Below are positions 1 through 7,950 of a stretch of DNA of 64,000 nt, in pieces (the first letter of the stretch is position 1; every line of letters starts with the position of its first letter). Source of the DNA: Thermoplasmatales archaeon (GTDB lineage: Archaea > Thermoplasmatota > Thermoplasmata > Thermoplasmatales > Thermoplasmataceae); NCBI GenBank assembly GCA_026127925.1, contig JAJSLM010000002.1:1-64000 (forward strand), in the 5' to 3' direction. Both the position numbers and the translations under genes were made by a program. The notes beneath the pieces are model-generated. The model ran no database searches and had not been told where the DNA came from. It saw only the letters and a list, made by a program, of their open reading frames with translations.

Positions 1-1
1 C

Positions 2-292
2 ATCGTAATCAAGCACTCAAAAAGATTGAAATCGAAATACCTCAGCATTGTACGCAGGATCGGAAAGAAGAGGGCGATAGTTGCAATAGCCAGAATACTG
101 CTTGAAATGATATACACAATGCTGAAGAAAGACGAGGATTTCGTTGACGAGATCGATGCCTTGACAGAGAGAAAGATGAATTCCATGCGCGTAAGGGCAC
201 AGAATCCCTCCCTGATAAAGAAACTCTATGAGGTGATGAACTTTATAAAGAAGAAAAGGATGAGAGGTTCGCCTAACGAACTTTTTTCATAG
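2..292 (+). CDS. IS110/IS116-family transposase, C-terminal end (cut by window)
   Basis: The reading frame is open to the left edge of the window and ends at a TAG at 290-292. The visible part is basic and helical, with the stretch RRIGKKRAIVAIARILLEM that is typical of the C-terminal transposase_20 end of IS110-family transposases, where a GKK(R/K)A-x-VA-x-AR-K/I-L-L pattern recurs. A TTG at 26 would give 88 residues, but the frame clearly continues upstream, so that is not the true start. Whether the full element is intact cannot be seen. It sits at the outer edge of the accessory strip that ends at the tRNA-Ala gene. Confidence 0.7.
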   Translation: MVIKHSKRLKSKYLSIVRRIGKKRAIVAIARILLEMIYTMLKKDEDFVDEIDALTERKMNSMRVRAQNPSLIKKLYEVMNFIKKKRMRGSPNELFS

Positions 293-322
293 AAGCGAAT
301 ACTCTCGATTTCATCTGAAAAT

Positions 323-730
323 TCAATAACCCTTTATTTTTTTGACTGCTTCTACTACTTTTTTTATCCTCTCCTCAGTTCTGCTGTCCTTGAATTCAAT
401 ATGCGATATTTTTTTACTTTCCAATAATCGAGCCGCTTCATGTCTGAAAGAGTCACCAATAACACACTTTTTTATTTCCCAGCCATTTACATTGCGAATT
501 ACGCTTATACATTTTTCAATTTGAGTGATAGCTTTACTTGCAGCACTGCTGTCTACCCTTCCTTTGCATTCTATTATCCAGAGTCGTTTAATCTCGGAGG
601 ACTCTATTAGTATTACATCGCATCTGTTTTCACCGCTTCCTTTCGGTTTACACTCGGGTCTATCGTAAAGAAATGACACAATCCCGTTATTTGCATAGAC
701 ATGACATTCATTCGACAATGAAATCACCAT
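323..730 (-). CDS. Small PD-(D/E)XK-type nuclease-like protein, partner of the upstream ATPase
   Basis: This is a 135-residue protein. Residues 36-57 give a restriction-endonuclease-fold signature: Asp38 in RCDVIL, a short spacer, then Glu54-Cys55-Lys56 in WIIECKGR, followed by a helix containing Gln70. That D-(x15)-ExK layout is the core of PD-(D/E)XK nucleases of the RecB/NucS/resolvase type. No other domain is visible. The ATG at 728-730 lies one base past the stop codon of the ATPase gene, so the two are almost certainly cotranscribed and translationally coupled. The fold call is from motif reading only; the family is not one I can name. Confidence 0.6.
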   Translation of the reverse strand: MVISLSNECHVYANNGIVSFLYDRPECKPKGSGENRCDVILIESSEIKRLWIIECKGRVDSSAASKAITQIEKCISVIRNVNGWEIKKCVIGDSFRHEAARLLESKKISHIEFKDSRTEERIKKVVEAVKKIKGY

Positions 731-731
731 G

Positions 732-2015
732 TTATGTTTCTAAAAGGAGTTTGTTCATTACCCTCCCAATTGTTACTATTTCTTCGATTTCCCCCTTTTT
801 ATTAATGTTTAGGGGAGTGGTACGACCCTCGTTCAACAAATAAACTCTCAATATCTTGCTCTTATTATCTTTAGATAGATGTGCTAATCTCATCACAAAA
901 TAATCACTGTGTGTGCTAACAAGTATAGTTTTATTTCTTTCTTCAACAAGGTTCCAAAGGTATTCGGCAACCTCGACCTGTTTGTTGGCATGTAGATTTA
1001 TTTCGGGCTCTTCGATTAGAAGAGCATTGTTAAGATCAGATTCTGCTAGAACAACCAGTGGGATCAGTTGTAAAGTTCCGGAAGATATTAGGTGTAAGGG
1101 TAAACTGTTTTCACCCAACCTGAAGTTAATGAAAAATGGTAAATTAAAATCCAGAGTTAAATTACCCATAATTAAATCAGAAGCGTTTCTAGAGATTTCT
1201 TTCTTACTTGTTGTTATGAACTGGATGGCACCTAGGTAATTTGACATAAATTCTATTAGCGATAGCTTACTTGCTTGATTTGGTTGGGCTTGAGGCAGAA
1301 TCGGAAATAAGTTTTGTAGGCCCCTAGATTTCGCAAGGTCTTCTATAATGTTTGGCATGGTCACAAGAACAGATAGCCTTTCTGTGGGTATGAGAACACT
1401 TCGTAATTGCTGCGATTGGAATGAACTGCCGTATGAACCTCCGCCACTTCCCATGAAATTAACTGTGAATCCTTTTACGTAGTTTATTAGAAATTCACGA
1501 TAAGGCAGGAATTCAATTGAGGGGCCCTTGTCATGTGAAATAGTAATGTTTATTTTCATTTGTTCAAAGTAGGCTGTTATTCTTGCTCGGTCTCTTCCGA
1601 ATCGAATAAGATTTTTAGGATCTGTCTGAAAATATCGGAAGAGTTGGCCATAAACATTTCCTAAACCAATGTTCTGTTGATTTCCTATTTTGCCAAGATT
1701 CTCAATAACATAATCAACAACCTGATTGATGTCGTCTTCTGGATATTCTGACATGTTTATACTTATTGGATATCCTTTATTCTCCTTTTTAACCAATATC
1801 TCCTCTACGCCCCTGAAAACGATGTTTGAAATTGTAAACATGTATGTAGTGGAGGCAAAAGCCATCAGTCTGTCAACAAGATTTATTATGAATGTTTTTC
1901 CAGAGGAATTAGGACCTATTATAGCTGTGAAATCCCCTAGCTCTAGGTCTGCTCTTTCTATTGGGCCAAAGTCTTCGATAAGCAATCTGACTAATTTTCT
2001 ATTTGTAGGTTTCAT
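732..2015 (-). CDS. ABC/OLD-like (AAA_15/AAA_21 type) ATPase
   Basis: The 427-residue protein has an SMC/ABC-type ATPase core split by a long insert. In order: Walker A GPNSSGKT (residues 34-41), a signature-like SSGTLQ near 311-316, Walker B with catalytic Glu in LLIEEPEINLH (332-342), and a switch His in STHSDY (367-372). The middle region (about 60-300) has a Gly/Ser-rich patch near 190-200. No nuclease domain is fused at the C-terminus; the small nuclease gene follows after one base instead. An upstream ATG at 2039 would add 8 residues, but GGGAGGAAAT sits just before the ATG at 2013-2015, so I prefer that start. Overlong ATPases of this class often act in phage defence; that role here is inference. 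Confidence 0.75.
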   Translation of the reverse strand: MKPTNRKLVRLLIEDFGPIERADLELGDFTAIIGPNSSGKTFIINLVDRLMAFASTTYMFTISNIVFRGVEEILVKKENKGYPISINMSEYPEDDINQVVDYVIENLGKIGNQQNIGLGNVYGQLFRYFQTDPKNLIRFGRDRARITAYFEQMKINITISHDKGPSIEFLPYREFLINYVKGFTVNFMGSGGGSYGSSFQSQQLRSVLIPTERLSVLVTMPNIIEDLAKSRGLQNLFPILPQAQPNQASKLSLIEFMSNYLGAIQFITTSKKEISRNASDLIMGNLTLDFNLPFFINFRLGENSLPLHLISSGTLQLIPLVVLAESDLNNALLIEEPEINLHANKQVEVAEYLWNLVEERNKTILVSTHSDYFVMRLAHLSKDNKSKILRVYLLNEGRTTPLNINKKGEIEEIVTIGRVMNKLLLET

Positions 2016-2141
2016 ACTATTTCCTCCCTGCATTTTCATTATTGTCTAGTAAGATATAGCTAATAACTATTACTTTTTGTTCCCCCTGTAATGATAGGTG
2101 TTTGATTTCTCCTAAACATCGCATAAAAGTTAATTTTTACC

Positions 2142-2317
2142 TACCTTTTCTAAAAAGGTATGGTCGCAGTGCCGTGCAGTTATTGCTCCTTGAATAGTTG
2201 AAGAACAGCACGGTGCGAGGCCCCTCATATCCCCGTAATTCCGCACTGAGCGGAGGACACAGAGTAAATAGCGAAGTCGGGGTGAATTTGAGCCTGAGCA
2301 TACCAAAAGGTATTAAA
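2142..2317. other. Palindrome-bounded structured element (possible MITE or IS200/IS605 remnant)
   Basis: The left edge is a perfect hairpin at 2142-2160 (TACCTTTT, loop CTA, AAAAGGTA) and the right edge is a second palindrome at 2300-2313 (ATACC-AAAA-GGTAT), so both ends carry TACC/GGTA arms and share AAAAGGTAT. Between them lie a 9-bp stem with two wobble pairs (2169-2177 with 2208-2216), and a nested stem CCCCG (2231-2235) with CGGGG (2278-2282) enclosing TCCGC-ACTGA-GCGGA (2240-2254). No reading frame is convincing. Terminal palindromes plus an internal folded RNA suggest a non-autonomous or decayed IS200/IS605-type element, but no transposase is recognisable. Confidence 0.4.
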
Positions 2318-2342
2318 ATCTGAAAGAATAAAGAGTCATATT

Positions 2343-2519
2343 ATGACCAGAGAGAAACAGTCAAGGCTAGTAAGCATACCAAAGTCCGATCTGGATAGCC
2401 TTGAGGCTACAGTTGAGACTCTTGAGAATGAGTATGTAATGGATCAGCTTGAAAAAAGTGAGCAAGATATACAGAATGGAAAAGTCAGAAACGTTAGAGA
2501 TTTCCTGAAAGAACTCTAA
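2343..2519 (+). CDS. RelB-like antitoxin (solitary)
   Basis: This 58-residue acidic protein has the layout of archaeal RelB-type antitoxins: a basic N-terminal strand, a central helix, and a C-terminal MDQLEKSEQDIQNGKV followed by a RDFLKEL tail that matches the usual E-x2-DI-x-x-GKV-x-x-x-x-x-x-L-x-EL ending. A TATA-like GGTATTAAAA at 2310-2319 is placed for a nearly leaderless transcript. The expected toxin is not downstream in the same direction; instead a decayed RelE reading frame lies tail-to-tail on the other strand and its stop overlaps this gene's stop. The family call comes from pattern only. Confidence 0.6.
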   Translation: MTREKQSRLVSIPKSDLDSLEATVETLENEYVMDQLEKSEQDIQNGKVRNVRDFLKEL

Positions 2520-2689
2520 TAATATTTCTTCGCTTCGTCTTTGTGAAGAATTGCTCTAAGAATCACTTACTTTTACTCCTAATTTATTTCATACCAAACT
2601 CTGAAAGAGCCGATTCTGAGCTGCCATAGTCGGTGGAGCTTGCATCTCAATGGCTTACCAAACTGCGGTTCCTGTTCCAGTCTCAGGGC
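2516..2689 (-). pseudogene. RelE-family toxin remnant (C-terminal part, three in-frame stops)
   Basis: Read on the minus strand without any frameshift, 58 codons give the C-terminal half of a RelE toxin: LEQEPQFGKPLR, then LHRLWQLRIGSFRVWYEIN, three stop codons (TAG, TAA, TAA) at alternating positions, then VILRAILHKDEAKKYY and a final TAG. GKPL-R-x-KL, LWxLRIGxFRVxYEI and AIxHKDEAxKYY are RelE hallmarks. The N-terminal half is missing, and what precedes it is AT-rich sequence before the tRNA gene. The toxin cannot be made. Its stop at 2516-2518 overlaps the stop of the RelB-like gene on the other strand, so the pair has been rearranged relative to a normal relBE operon. Confidence 0.65.
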
Positions 2690-2740
2690 AATGAGAATAC
2701 AAGAATACAGAAGTAAAAAATATTCTATTAATAAATTAAA

Positions 2741-2812
2741 TGGACCGGTCGGGATTTGAACCCGAGACCTCCTGCTTGCGAAGCAGGCGATCTACCGCTG
2801 ATCTACCGGCCC
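2741..2812 (-). tRNA. tRNA-Ala (anticodon CGC)
   Basis: The minus strand folds as a complete 72-base tRNA. The acceptor stem GGGCCGG pairs with CCGGTCC, including the G3-U70 wobble that is the alanine identity element; the anticodon arm is CCTGC-TTCGCAA-GCAGG with anticodon CGC; the T arm carries GGTTCAAATCC. The discriminator base is A (position 2741). CCA is not encoded and no intron is visible. The gene's 3' end faces the accessory strip at 1-2740, which is the side on which tRNA-targeting elements integrate. Confidence 0.95.
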
Positions 2813-2975
2813 GTTTATGGTTTCCTGTCAGGAATTATGTAGAACTACATTATTCTATTCCAAATTCTTGGGTTTCAAACGAGAGGAGAGCATTTAATTT
2901 TTGAATTTTTTGGCCTCACGCTTTAATTTGTTCCTAAGACAATTTCGTTTTAATATCCGTTTGCGATAAATCAGA

Positions 2976-4550
2976 ATGAATTTGCTTCCCGGGGGGAACA
3001 TAGAACCAAGGGAATACCAGATCAATCTCTTCAATTCTGCAAAAGAGCAGAACACGTTGATTGTTTTACCGACAGGTCTCGGAAAAACAGTAATTGCCGC
3101 AATGGTTGCAAATTACGTGATCAACGGAAAGGGGGAAAAGGTACTGTTCCTGGCTCCAACGAGACCACTTATACACCAGCATTTCGGAACGTTAAAAACA
3201 CTTTTGGATCTGAAAGAAAACGAAATATCTGAATTCACAGGGGAAGTTGGGGACGAAGATCGCTCAGCATCATGGGTCACAAGCAAGTTGGTCGTTTCAA
3301 CTCCTCAGGTTGCCCTAAACGATCTCAGGCATGGCCTTTACGATTTATCAAGGTTCGGTCTTATCGTCTTTGATGAGGCACACAGGACAACGGGAAATTA
3401 CGCCTATGTTGAAATAGCAAAAAACTACCTGGAAGCCCGGAAAAAATTAATTCTGGCAATAACCGCAAGTCCGGGGTGGAACAAGGAGAAACTGAACGAA
3501 GTCATTTCTTTATTGGGAATAACAAACGTACAGATAAAGAACGAGAATGATCTGGATGTCAAAAAATATTTTGGCGGCATAAACATAGAAACCATAAGGC
3601 TGAAGAGATCTCAGGAGGAGATCGAGCTTTCAGGCATTATAAGAGAGATAAGCAACAAAATTTCCTCACGCTTAAAAGAGATGGGCATACTGAATTCAAC
3701 GAAAGTCTCAAGAAGCGAACTGGCAAAACTTATTCCGATACTGGTGCAGAAGGCAAAGGATGGAGACAAATCTATATTCAGGATCATTCCGTATCTCACG
3801 GCTCTCATTCGCCTGGATTATCTTTCTGAATATCTCGAGACACAGGGTATAGAAATCGCTTATGATTACCTGAACGAGATGCTTGAAAGCGAAGAAAAGA
3901 CCATCCAGAGGACAGTGTCAATTCTTTCCAAATTCGCAGAGTTTGCTGAGTTGAGAATCAGGATGAAGACCTTTATAGACGAACATCTGACGAATCCAAA
4001 AGTGTACATGACTCTCAGGCTGTGCGAAGATCAGATCCGGAAAAACCCGGGGTCCAGGATAATCATATTTACTCACTTCAGGAAAACATCTGATATCGTT
4101 GTGGAATATCTTACCAAAAACTCCAGGTTGATAAAACCAGTAAGATTCGTTGGCCAGTCATCAAGAACATCCGATCAGGGGATGTCGCAGAAGATTCAGG
4201 AAGAGATCATAGAGAAATTCAAGAGCGGAATATACAACGTCCTGGTGGCTACAAGTGTTGCCGAGGAGGGTCTGGACATACCATCAACAGATCTTGTGAT
4301 ATTCTATGAACCAGTGCCCTCTGAGATCAGGAGCATTCAGCGACGAGGAAGGACGGGAAGGACACATGCAGGATCTGTCAAGATCCTTCTCAATGAAGGG
4401 ACCAGGGACATAGGATATTACATGTCCAGCCTTAAGAAGGAAACCAAGATGAACAGGAACATATCCAAAATGAATAACACGAAAGAGAACGAGGGAAAAG
4501 CGGAATCCAAAGAGAAGAGGATCGAAAAGAGTCTTGATGACTACTTCTAA
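2976..4550 (+). CDS. Hef-type (FANCM/Mph1-like) DEAH helicase without nuclease domain
   Basis: The 524-residue superfamily-2 helicase acts on forked or branched DNA in replication-fork repair. Motif I PTGLGKT is at 32-38, motif Ia APTRPL at 60-65, motif II DEAH at 133-136, motif III TAS at 163-165, and motif VI QRRGRTGR lies near 445-452; the helical insert between the two RecA lobes fits Hef. Euryarchaeal Hef is about 750 residues with an XPF nuclease and HhH2 at the end; here the protein stops after the helicase and a charged tail. The last residues, EKSLDDYF, resemble a PCNA-binding PIP box (Gln replaced by Glu). The gene converges on the RFC small-subunit gene, 31 bases apart. Confidence 0.85.
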   Translation: MNLLPGGNIEPREYQINLFNSAKEQNTLIVLPTGLGKTVIAAMVANYVINGKGEKVLFLAPTRPLIHQHFGTLKTLLDLKENEISEFTGEVGDEDRSASWVTSKLVVSTPQVALNDLRHGLYDLSRFGLIVFDEAHRTTGNYAYVEIAKNYLEARKKLILAITASPGWNKEKLNEVISLLGITNVQIKNENDLDVKKYFGGINIETIRLKRSQEEIELSGIIREISNKISSRLKEMGILNSTKVSRSELAKLIPILVQKAKDGDKSIFRIIPYLTALIRLDYLSEYLETQGIEIAYDYLNEMLESEEKTIQRTVSILSKFAEFAELRIRMKTFIDEHLTNPKVYMTLRLCEDQIRKNPGSRIIIFTHFRKTSDIVVEYLTKNSRLIKPVRFVGQSSRTSDQGMSQKIQEEIIEKFKSGIYNVLVATSVAEEGLDIPSTDLVIFYEPVPSEIRSIQRRGRTGRTHAGSVKILLNEGTRDIGYYMSSLKKETKMNRNISKMNNTKENEGKAESKEKRIEKSLDDYF

Positions 4551-4581
4551 TGAAAATAAAAGATCAGTGCAGTTTAAAAAT

Positions 4582-5538
4582 TCAACTGTATTCCTGGCCA
4601 ATGTAAGTAAGTTTTGCAAGCAGAGCGTCAAGCTGGATCCTCTCGCTTGAACCCTCAACCAGCCGGAATTCGGCTTCTCCGAGTGCCATTATAACCTGCA
4701 GCTTCTGTTTCGCCTGTATTCTCTCATTCCTTATTGCGCTGTGCAGGCCACGGATTATGTCAAATCCGGATAATCCTCTGGACATCAGGAGCGAATCTAT
4801 GCCATCTCTGGCGTCATCGAACTGCCCGGCAAGTGCCTTTGAGAGAATCGATTGAAAATCCTTCGGATTCGCTAGACCAGAAATCTCGTAAATATTCTTT
4901 GCAGATATCTCCCCAGAAGAGGCTGCTGTCTGCAGAATGTTTATGGCTCTCCTCATGTCTCCGTCCGAAAGATCGGCTATTGCATCCGCACTGTCTTCGG
5001 AAAGTGTAATCTTTTCCTTTTCGCATATGTATTTTAGCCTGCCCTTTATATCTTCATTTGATAGCGGCTTGAATCTCATTACAACAGTCCTTGACTGTAT
5101 GGGCGGTATGATCTGAGTGGAGTAGTTGCACGACAGTATGAATCTGGTGGTGGATGAATACATCTCCATGGTCCGTCTCAAGGCTGCCTGAGCTTCCTGC
5201 GTCAACTGATCAGCCTCGTCCAGGAAAATGATCTTGAAACCAACGGGATTCGAGGATAGTAGCCTCGCAAAATTCTTCACGTTCTCCCTTATAACATCTA
5301 TCCCCCTCTCGTTGGATGCGTTGAGTTCCATGAAATTTTGTTTCCAGTCCTCTCCAAAAAGCTCTATCGCTATGGCTATGGCTGTTGTCGTCTTTCCGGT
5401 ACCGGCAGGGCCAGCAAATATCAGGTGCGGAAGCTCCTTGTGCGTGACAAACGATTTGAGCTTGGCTATTTCTTCCTTCTGTCCGACGATCTCGGATAGG
5501 CTTTTTGGCCTGTACCTTTCCGTCCAGATATCTATCAT
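4582..5538 (-). CDS. rfcS: Replication factor C small subunit (sliding-clamp loader)
   Basis: The 318-residue AAA+ protein loads PCNA on primed DNA together with a large subunit not seen here. It starts with the RFC box WTERYRPKSLSEIVGQ, then Walker A GPAGTGKT (43-50), Walker B LDEAD (107-111), sensor 1 region ILSCNYSTQI (near 136-145) and the conserved PPIQSR arginine region (about 146-151). A lid domain and a helical C-terminal collar follow. The length is normal for archaeal RfcS. It converges with the Hef-type helicase gene, placing two replication-fork proteins side by side. A TATA-like box lies near 5650-5662 on the minus strand, leaving a leader of roughly 90 bases. Confidence 0.95.
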   Translation of the reverse strand: MIDIWTERYRPKSLSEIVGQKEEIAKLKSFVTHKELPHLIFAGPAGTGKTTTAIAIAIELFGEDWKQNFMELNASNERGIDVIRENVKNFARLLSSNPVGFKIIFLDEADQLTQEAQAALRRTMEMYSSTTRFILSCNYSTQIIPPIQSRTVVMRFKPLSNEDIKGRLKYICEKEKITLSEDSADAIADLSDGDMRRAINILQTAASSGEISAKNIYEISGLANPKDFQSILSKALAGQFDDARDGIDSLLMSRGLSGFDIIRGLHSAIRNERIQAKQKLQVIMALGEAEFRLVEGSSERIQLDALLAKLTYIGQEYS

Positions 5539-5831
5539 CTTAACTTTTCCTCTCTTGGCCAGGATTATTCTGTCTCACGCCCATTACTGTAAAGCGAAAC
5601 AAGCTCGAGAGCCATGATCCCGATGTTCTCTCTTTGAACTGATACTTAGAATATATAAAAAGTTGAGTCCATCTCCTTCGTTCACTCAACGTTCACACTT
5701 ATCTTTGGCAAATCCCCAGTCTAGGAATCGAGGCTGCTGCTCTTTTTCGTGACCTCACCTTCATTTTAGCATCCGTTTGATCTGCCTGCGAACATTTTAT
5801 GACTGTGGATAAAATACGATGCGCGTAGATC

Positions 5832-6449
5832 ATGAAAAAGATCCTTGTTATGGCATCCGGACACGGTACGAATTTTAGGGCGATCATTTACAGCATAAAA
5901 GAGCACAGACTCATGGCAGAAATAGCGATGCTGGTTACAGAAAATCCCGAATGCGGTGCGGTAGATATCGCTAAGCGGAACAACATAGAAACTAAGATCG
6001 TTCCGTTTGACAAAAACGATCGTGAAAGTTTTTTCCGTCAAGTCTACGGGATCATAGATCAGGTCAAGCCAGATCTTGTTGTCCTTGCAGGATTCATGAA
6101 GATACTTCCCAAGTGGATGGTCGACCGCCTTCCGGAGAAGATAATAAACCTTCACCCTGCCCTTCTTCCATGTTTCGGTGGCAAAGGATTCTACGGAAGC
6201 AGGGTGCACAAGGCAGTGCTTGAAAGCGGTGCTCGGATAACAGGATGTACAGTGCATTTCGTCACATCAGACGTGGACGGCGGTCCCATAATTGTACAGA
6301 AAGCCTTGACGGTGAAGGACGATGACACAGAGGAATCACTTGCCGATCGCCTCAGCACTCTCGAGCATGAATCGATTGTTGAGGCCATAGCCCTCATCCT
6401 CTCTGGAAAATACAGAATATCAGGGAAAAGAGTCATCAGGGGGAAATAG
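5832..6449 (+). CDS. purN: Phosphoribosylglycinamide formyltransferase (GAR transformylase)
   Basis: This 205-residue enzyme transfers a formyl group from 10-formyl-tetrahydrofolate (or an archaeal equivalent) to GAR in purine synthesis. It shows the nucleotide-binding start ILVMASGHGTNF, the catalytic Asn106 and His108 in INLHPALLP, and the conserved Asp-Gly-Gly in TSDVDGGPII (147-153). The length matches the family. GATAAAAT at about 5808-5815 puts the transcript start close to the ATG, suggesting a leaderless mRNA. Its 3' end overlaps the convergent CPBP protease gene by 14 bases. No other pur gene is present in the window. Confidence 0.95.
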   Translation: MKKILVMASGHGTNFRAIIYSIKEHRLMAEIAMLVTENPECGAVDIAKRNNIETKIVPFDKNDRESFFRQVYGIIDQVKPDLVVLAGFMKILPKWMVDRLPEKIINLHPALLPCFGGKGFYGSRVHKAVLESGARITGCTVHFVTSDVDGGPIIVQKALTVKDDDTEESLADRLSTLEHESIVEAIALILSGKYRISGKRVIRGK

Positions 6450-7476
6450 TGGCAGTCTTTCCAGTTCTGGATGATACTCTGTTTACAAGGAACAGGATAA
6501 GAAATACCGTGGCGATAATGCCGGAAAATATGAACCAGAACGAAGCGATGTCGATAAACGGACTTGTCCCGGGAGCTATATAGTTTAGCGTTAGAACGCC
6601 ATTGTAGAACCAGTGCATGGGGATGTCCACAAATACCCCGAACTCTAGGTAGCCAAAGGCGAGAATGACGCCGATCAGGGCGGCCTGTAGGAATTTTCCC
6701 CAATCCCAGGCACCGAAGAGCACATGCGCATATCCGAAGGCAGCGCTAGTTATTATTATCAGGGAATATCCAACCCATCCAAGCTTGAGCCCGTACTTCC
6801 TGCGAACGTATCCCGGAGCTAAGAACGAAAGAAGAACATCCTTCTTGAACGGTCTGTAAAGGGAAACAAGAACCATGGCATAAATCCCGAGAGGAATGAT
6901 TCTGAAGCCAAGCTCCTCCACGAATGGTGCGTATATGAGGCTGATGTAACTGAGGTATTTTTCAGAACTATTCACAACACTACCGCCGCCTATGGGTATA
7001 CCGAAGTGTCTCTCGACGGCGATCACGACGAGGGAGAGGAAAAGGCCGAACGTTGTCATTGCTCCGTAAAACAACGCTGAGTTCCTGTCCAGAGCCCTAT
7101 CCTGTTTCTTCAGGAACGATGTTACGAGAATGACCGCGAAGAACACTACGTAAAGGATCATCATTACCAGGGCAAGGTTGTAAACGGTGACTCCAGGCAT
7201 CGGAACGTAAAGATGCGGTACCGTCATGCTCTGCCTGCCAACGAACAGCAGGAATATCCAGAAGTACGGTGCTATGTATTCCGAGAGGTAACGGCTAAAC
7301 TCAACACTAAACAGTTGCAAGCTGGAAAATATGAGAAAGATAAAAACTATGGAAAAACTTGCCAGAAATACGTAGAAAAAGAACCTGGAGCTTAGTATTC
7401 TATCCAGATCCTTATTTGCTGAATTACCCTGATGGTTTGTTTTCTGGCTCGCTGACATCTCAATGGGCGATGACAA
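6436..7476 (-). CDS. CPBP-family intramembrane glutamic protease
   Basis: This 346-residue multipass membrane protein contains the CPBP (Abi/CAAX-like) motifs: EELGFR at 187-192 (EExxxR), an FGYAH segment with His251, and a final helix containing IPMHWFYN with His288. About eight hydrophobic segments are visible, starting after a polar N-terminal 30 residues. The family includes the CAAX prenyl endopeptidase Rce1 and bacteriocin-immunity proteases; the substrate here is unknown. It is monocistronic, and its 3' end overlaps purN on the other strand. The first AT-rich promoter-like stretch is near 7480-7500. Confidence 0.85.
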   Translation of the reverse strand: MSSPIEMSASQKTNHQGNSANKDLDRILSSRFFFYVFLASFSIVFIFLIFSSLQLFSVEFSRYLSEYIAPYFWIFLLFVGRQSMTVPHLYVPMPGVTVYNLALVMMILYVVFFAVILVTSFLKKQDRALDRNSALFYGAMTTFGLFLSLVVIAVERHFGIPIGGGSVVNSSEKYLSYISLIYAPFVEELGFRIIPLGIYAMVLVSLYRPFKKDVLLSFLAPGYVRRKYGLKLGWVGYSLIIITSAAFGYAHVLFGAWDWGKFLQAALIGVILAFGYLEFGVFVDIPMHWFYNGVLTLNYIAPGTSPFIDIASFWFIFSGIIATVFLILFLVNRVSSRTGKTATISP

Positions 7477-7542
7477 GATACTTATTTAAGCATTATTTAA
7501 AATCCGATCGCCTGGGTCACGGATTCTCCGTCGGTGGAAATA

Positions 7543-7950
7543 TCATGCTCCATCAAGAACGAATTTGTATCCATATTCTATGATCCCGTAATCCCCCTCC
7601 TGGGAGACACGCCTGAATACAGATCGCACTCTCTTACCGATCTCAACCTCGCCAGGATCGCTGTCAACGATCTGCCCTGTGATCATCGGACCGTCATCGA
7701 GCTTTATTATTGCAAGCGTGTATGGCCTCTGCCTTGTGAATGCAGTTGGCGCATCATGCACAACGGTGAACGACACGATCTCTCCCTTTCCTGAGAGCTG
7801 TATTTCCTTCATCTTTCCGATAGATTCACGATGGCACTTCGGACAAATGTCTCTTGCAGGAAAATACACCCTTCCACAGTTTCCGCACTTCACGCCGAGA
7901 AGCCTGTATCTTTTTTCTGATTCTCTCCAGAACCTTGATAGCTCTCCCAT
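7543..7950 (-). CDS. DUF35 Zn-ribbon/OB-fold protein of the HMG-CoA synthase-thiolase complex
   Basis: The 135-residue protein has an N-terminal rubredoxin-like zinc ribbon with Cys22, Cys25, Cys36 and Cys39 (KCGNCG and ICPKCH), followed by an OB-fold from about 55. In archaea, DUF35 proteins bridge thiolase and HMG-CoA synthase in one complex so that acetoacetyl-CoA is channelled; this knowledge comes from methanogen work on the same gene trio. The ATG overlaps the thiolase stop in an ATGA arrangement, and the three genes form one operon on the minus strand. Confidence 0.9.
   Translation of the reverse strand: MGELSRFWRESEKRYRLLGVKCGNCGRVYFPARDICPKCHRESIGKMKEIQLSGKGEIVSFTVVHDAPTAFTRQRPYTLAIIKLDDGPMITGQIVDSDPGEVEIGKRVRSVFRRVSQEGDYGIIEYGYKFVLDGA

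Noticed and set aside
5699-5887. Minus-strand frame overlapping the purN start
   Set aside because: No start signal, no conserved pattern, and it covers the purN promoter.
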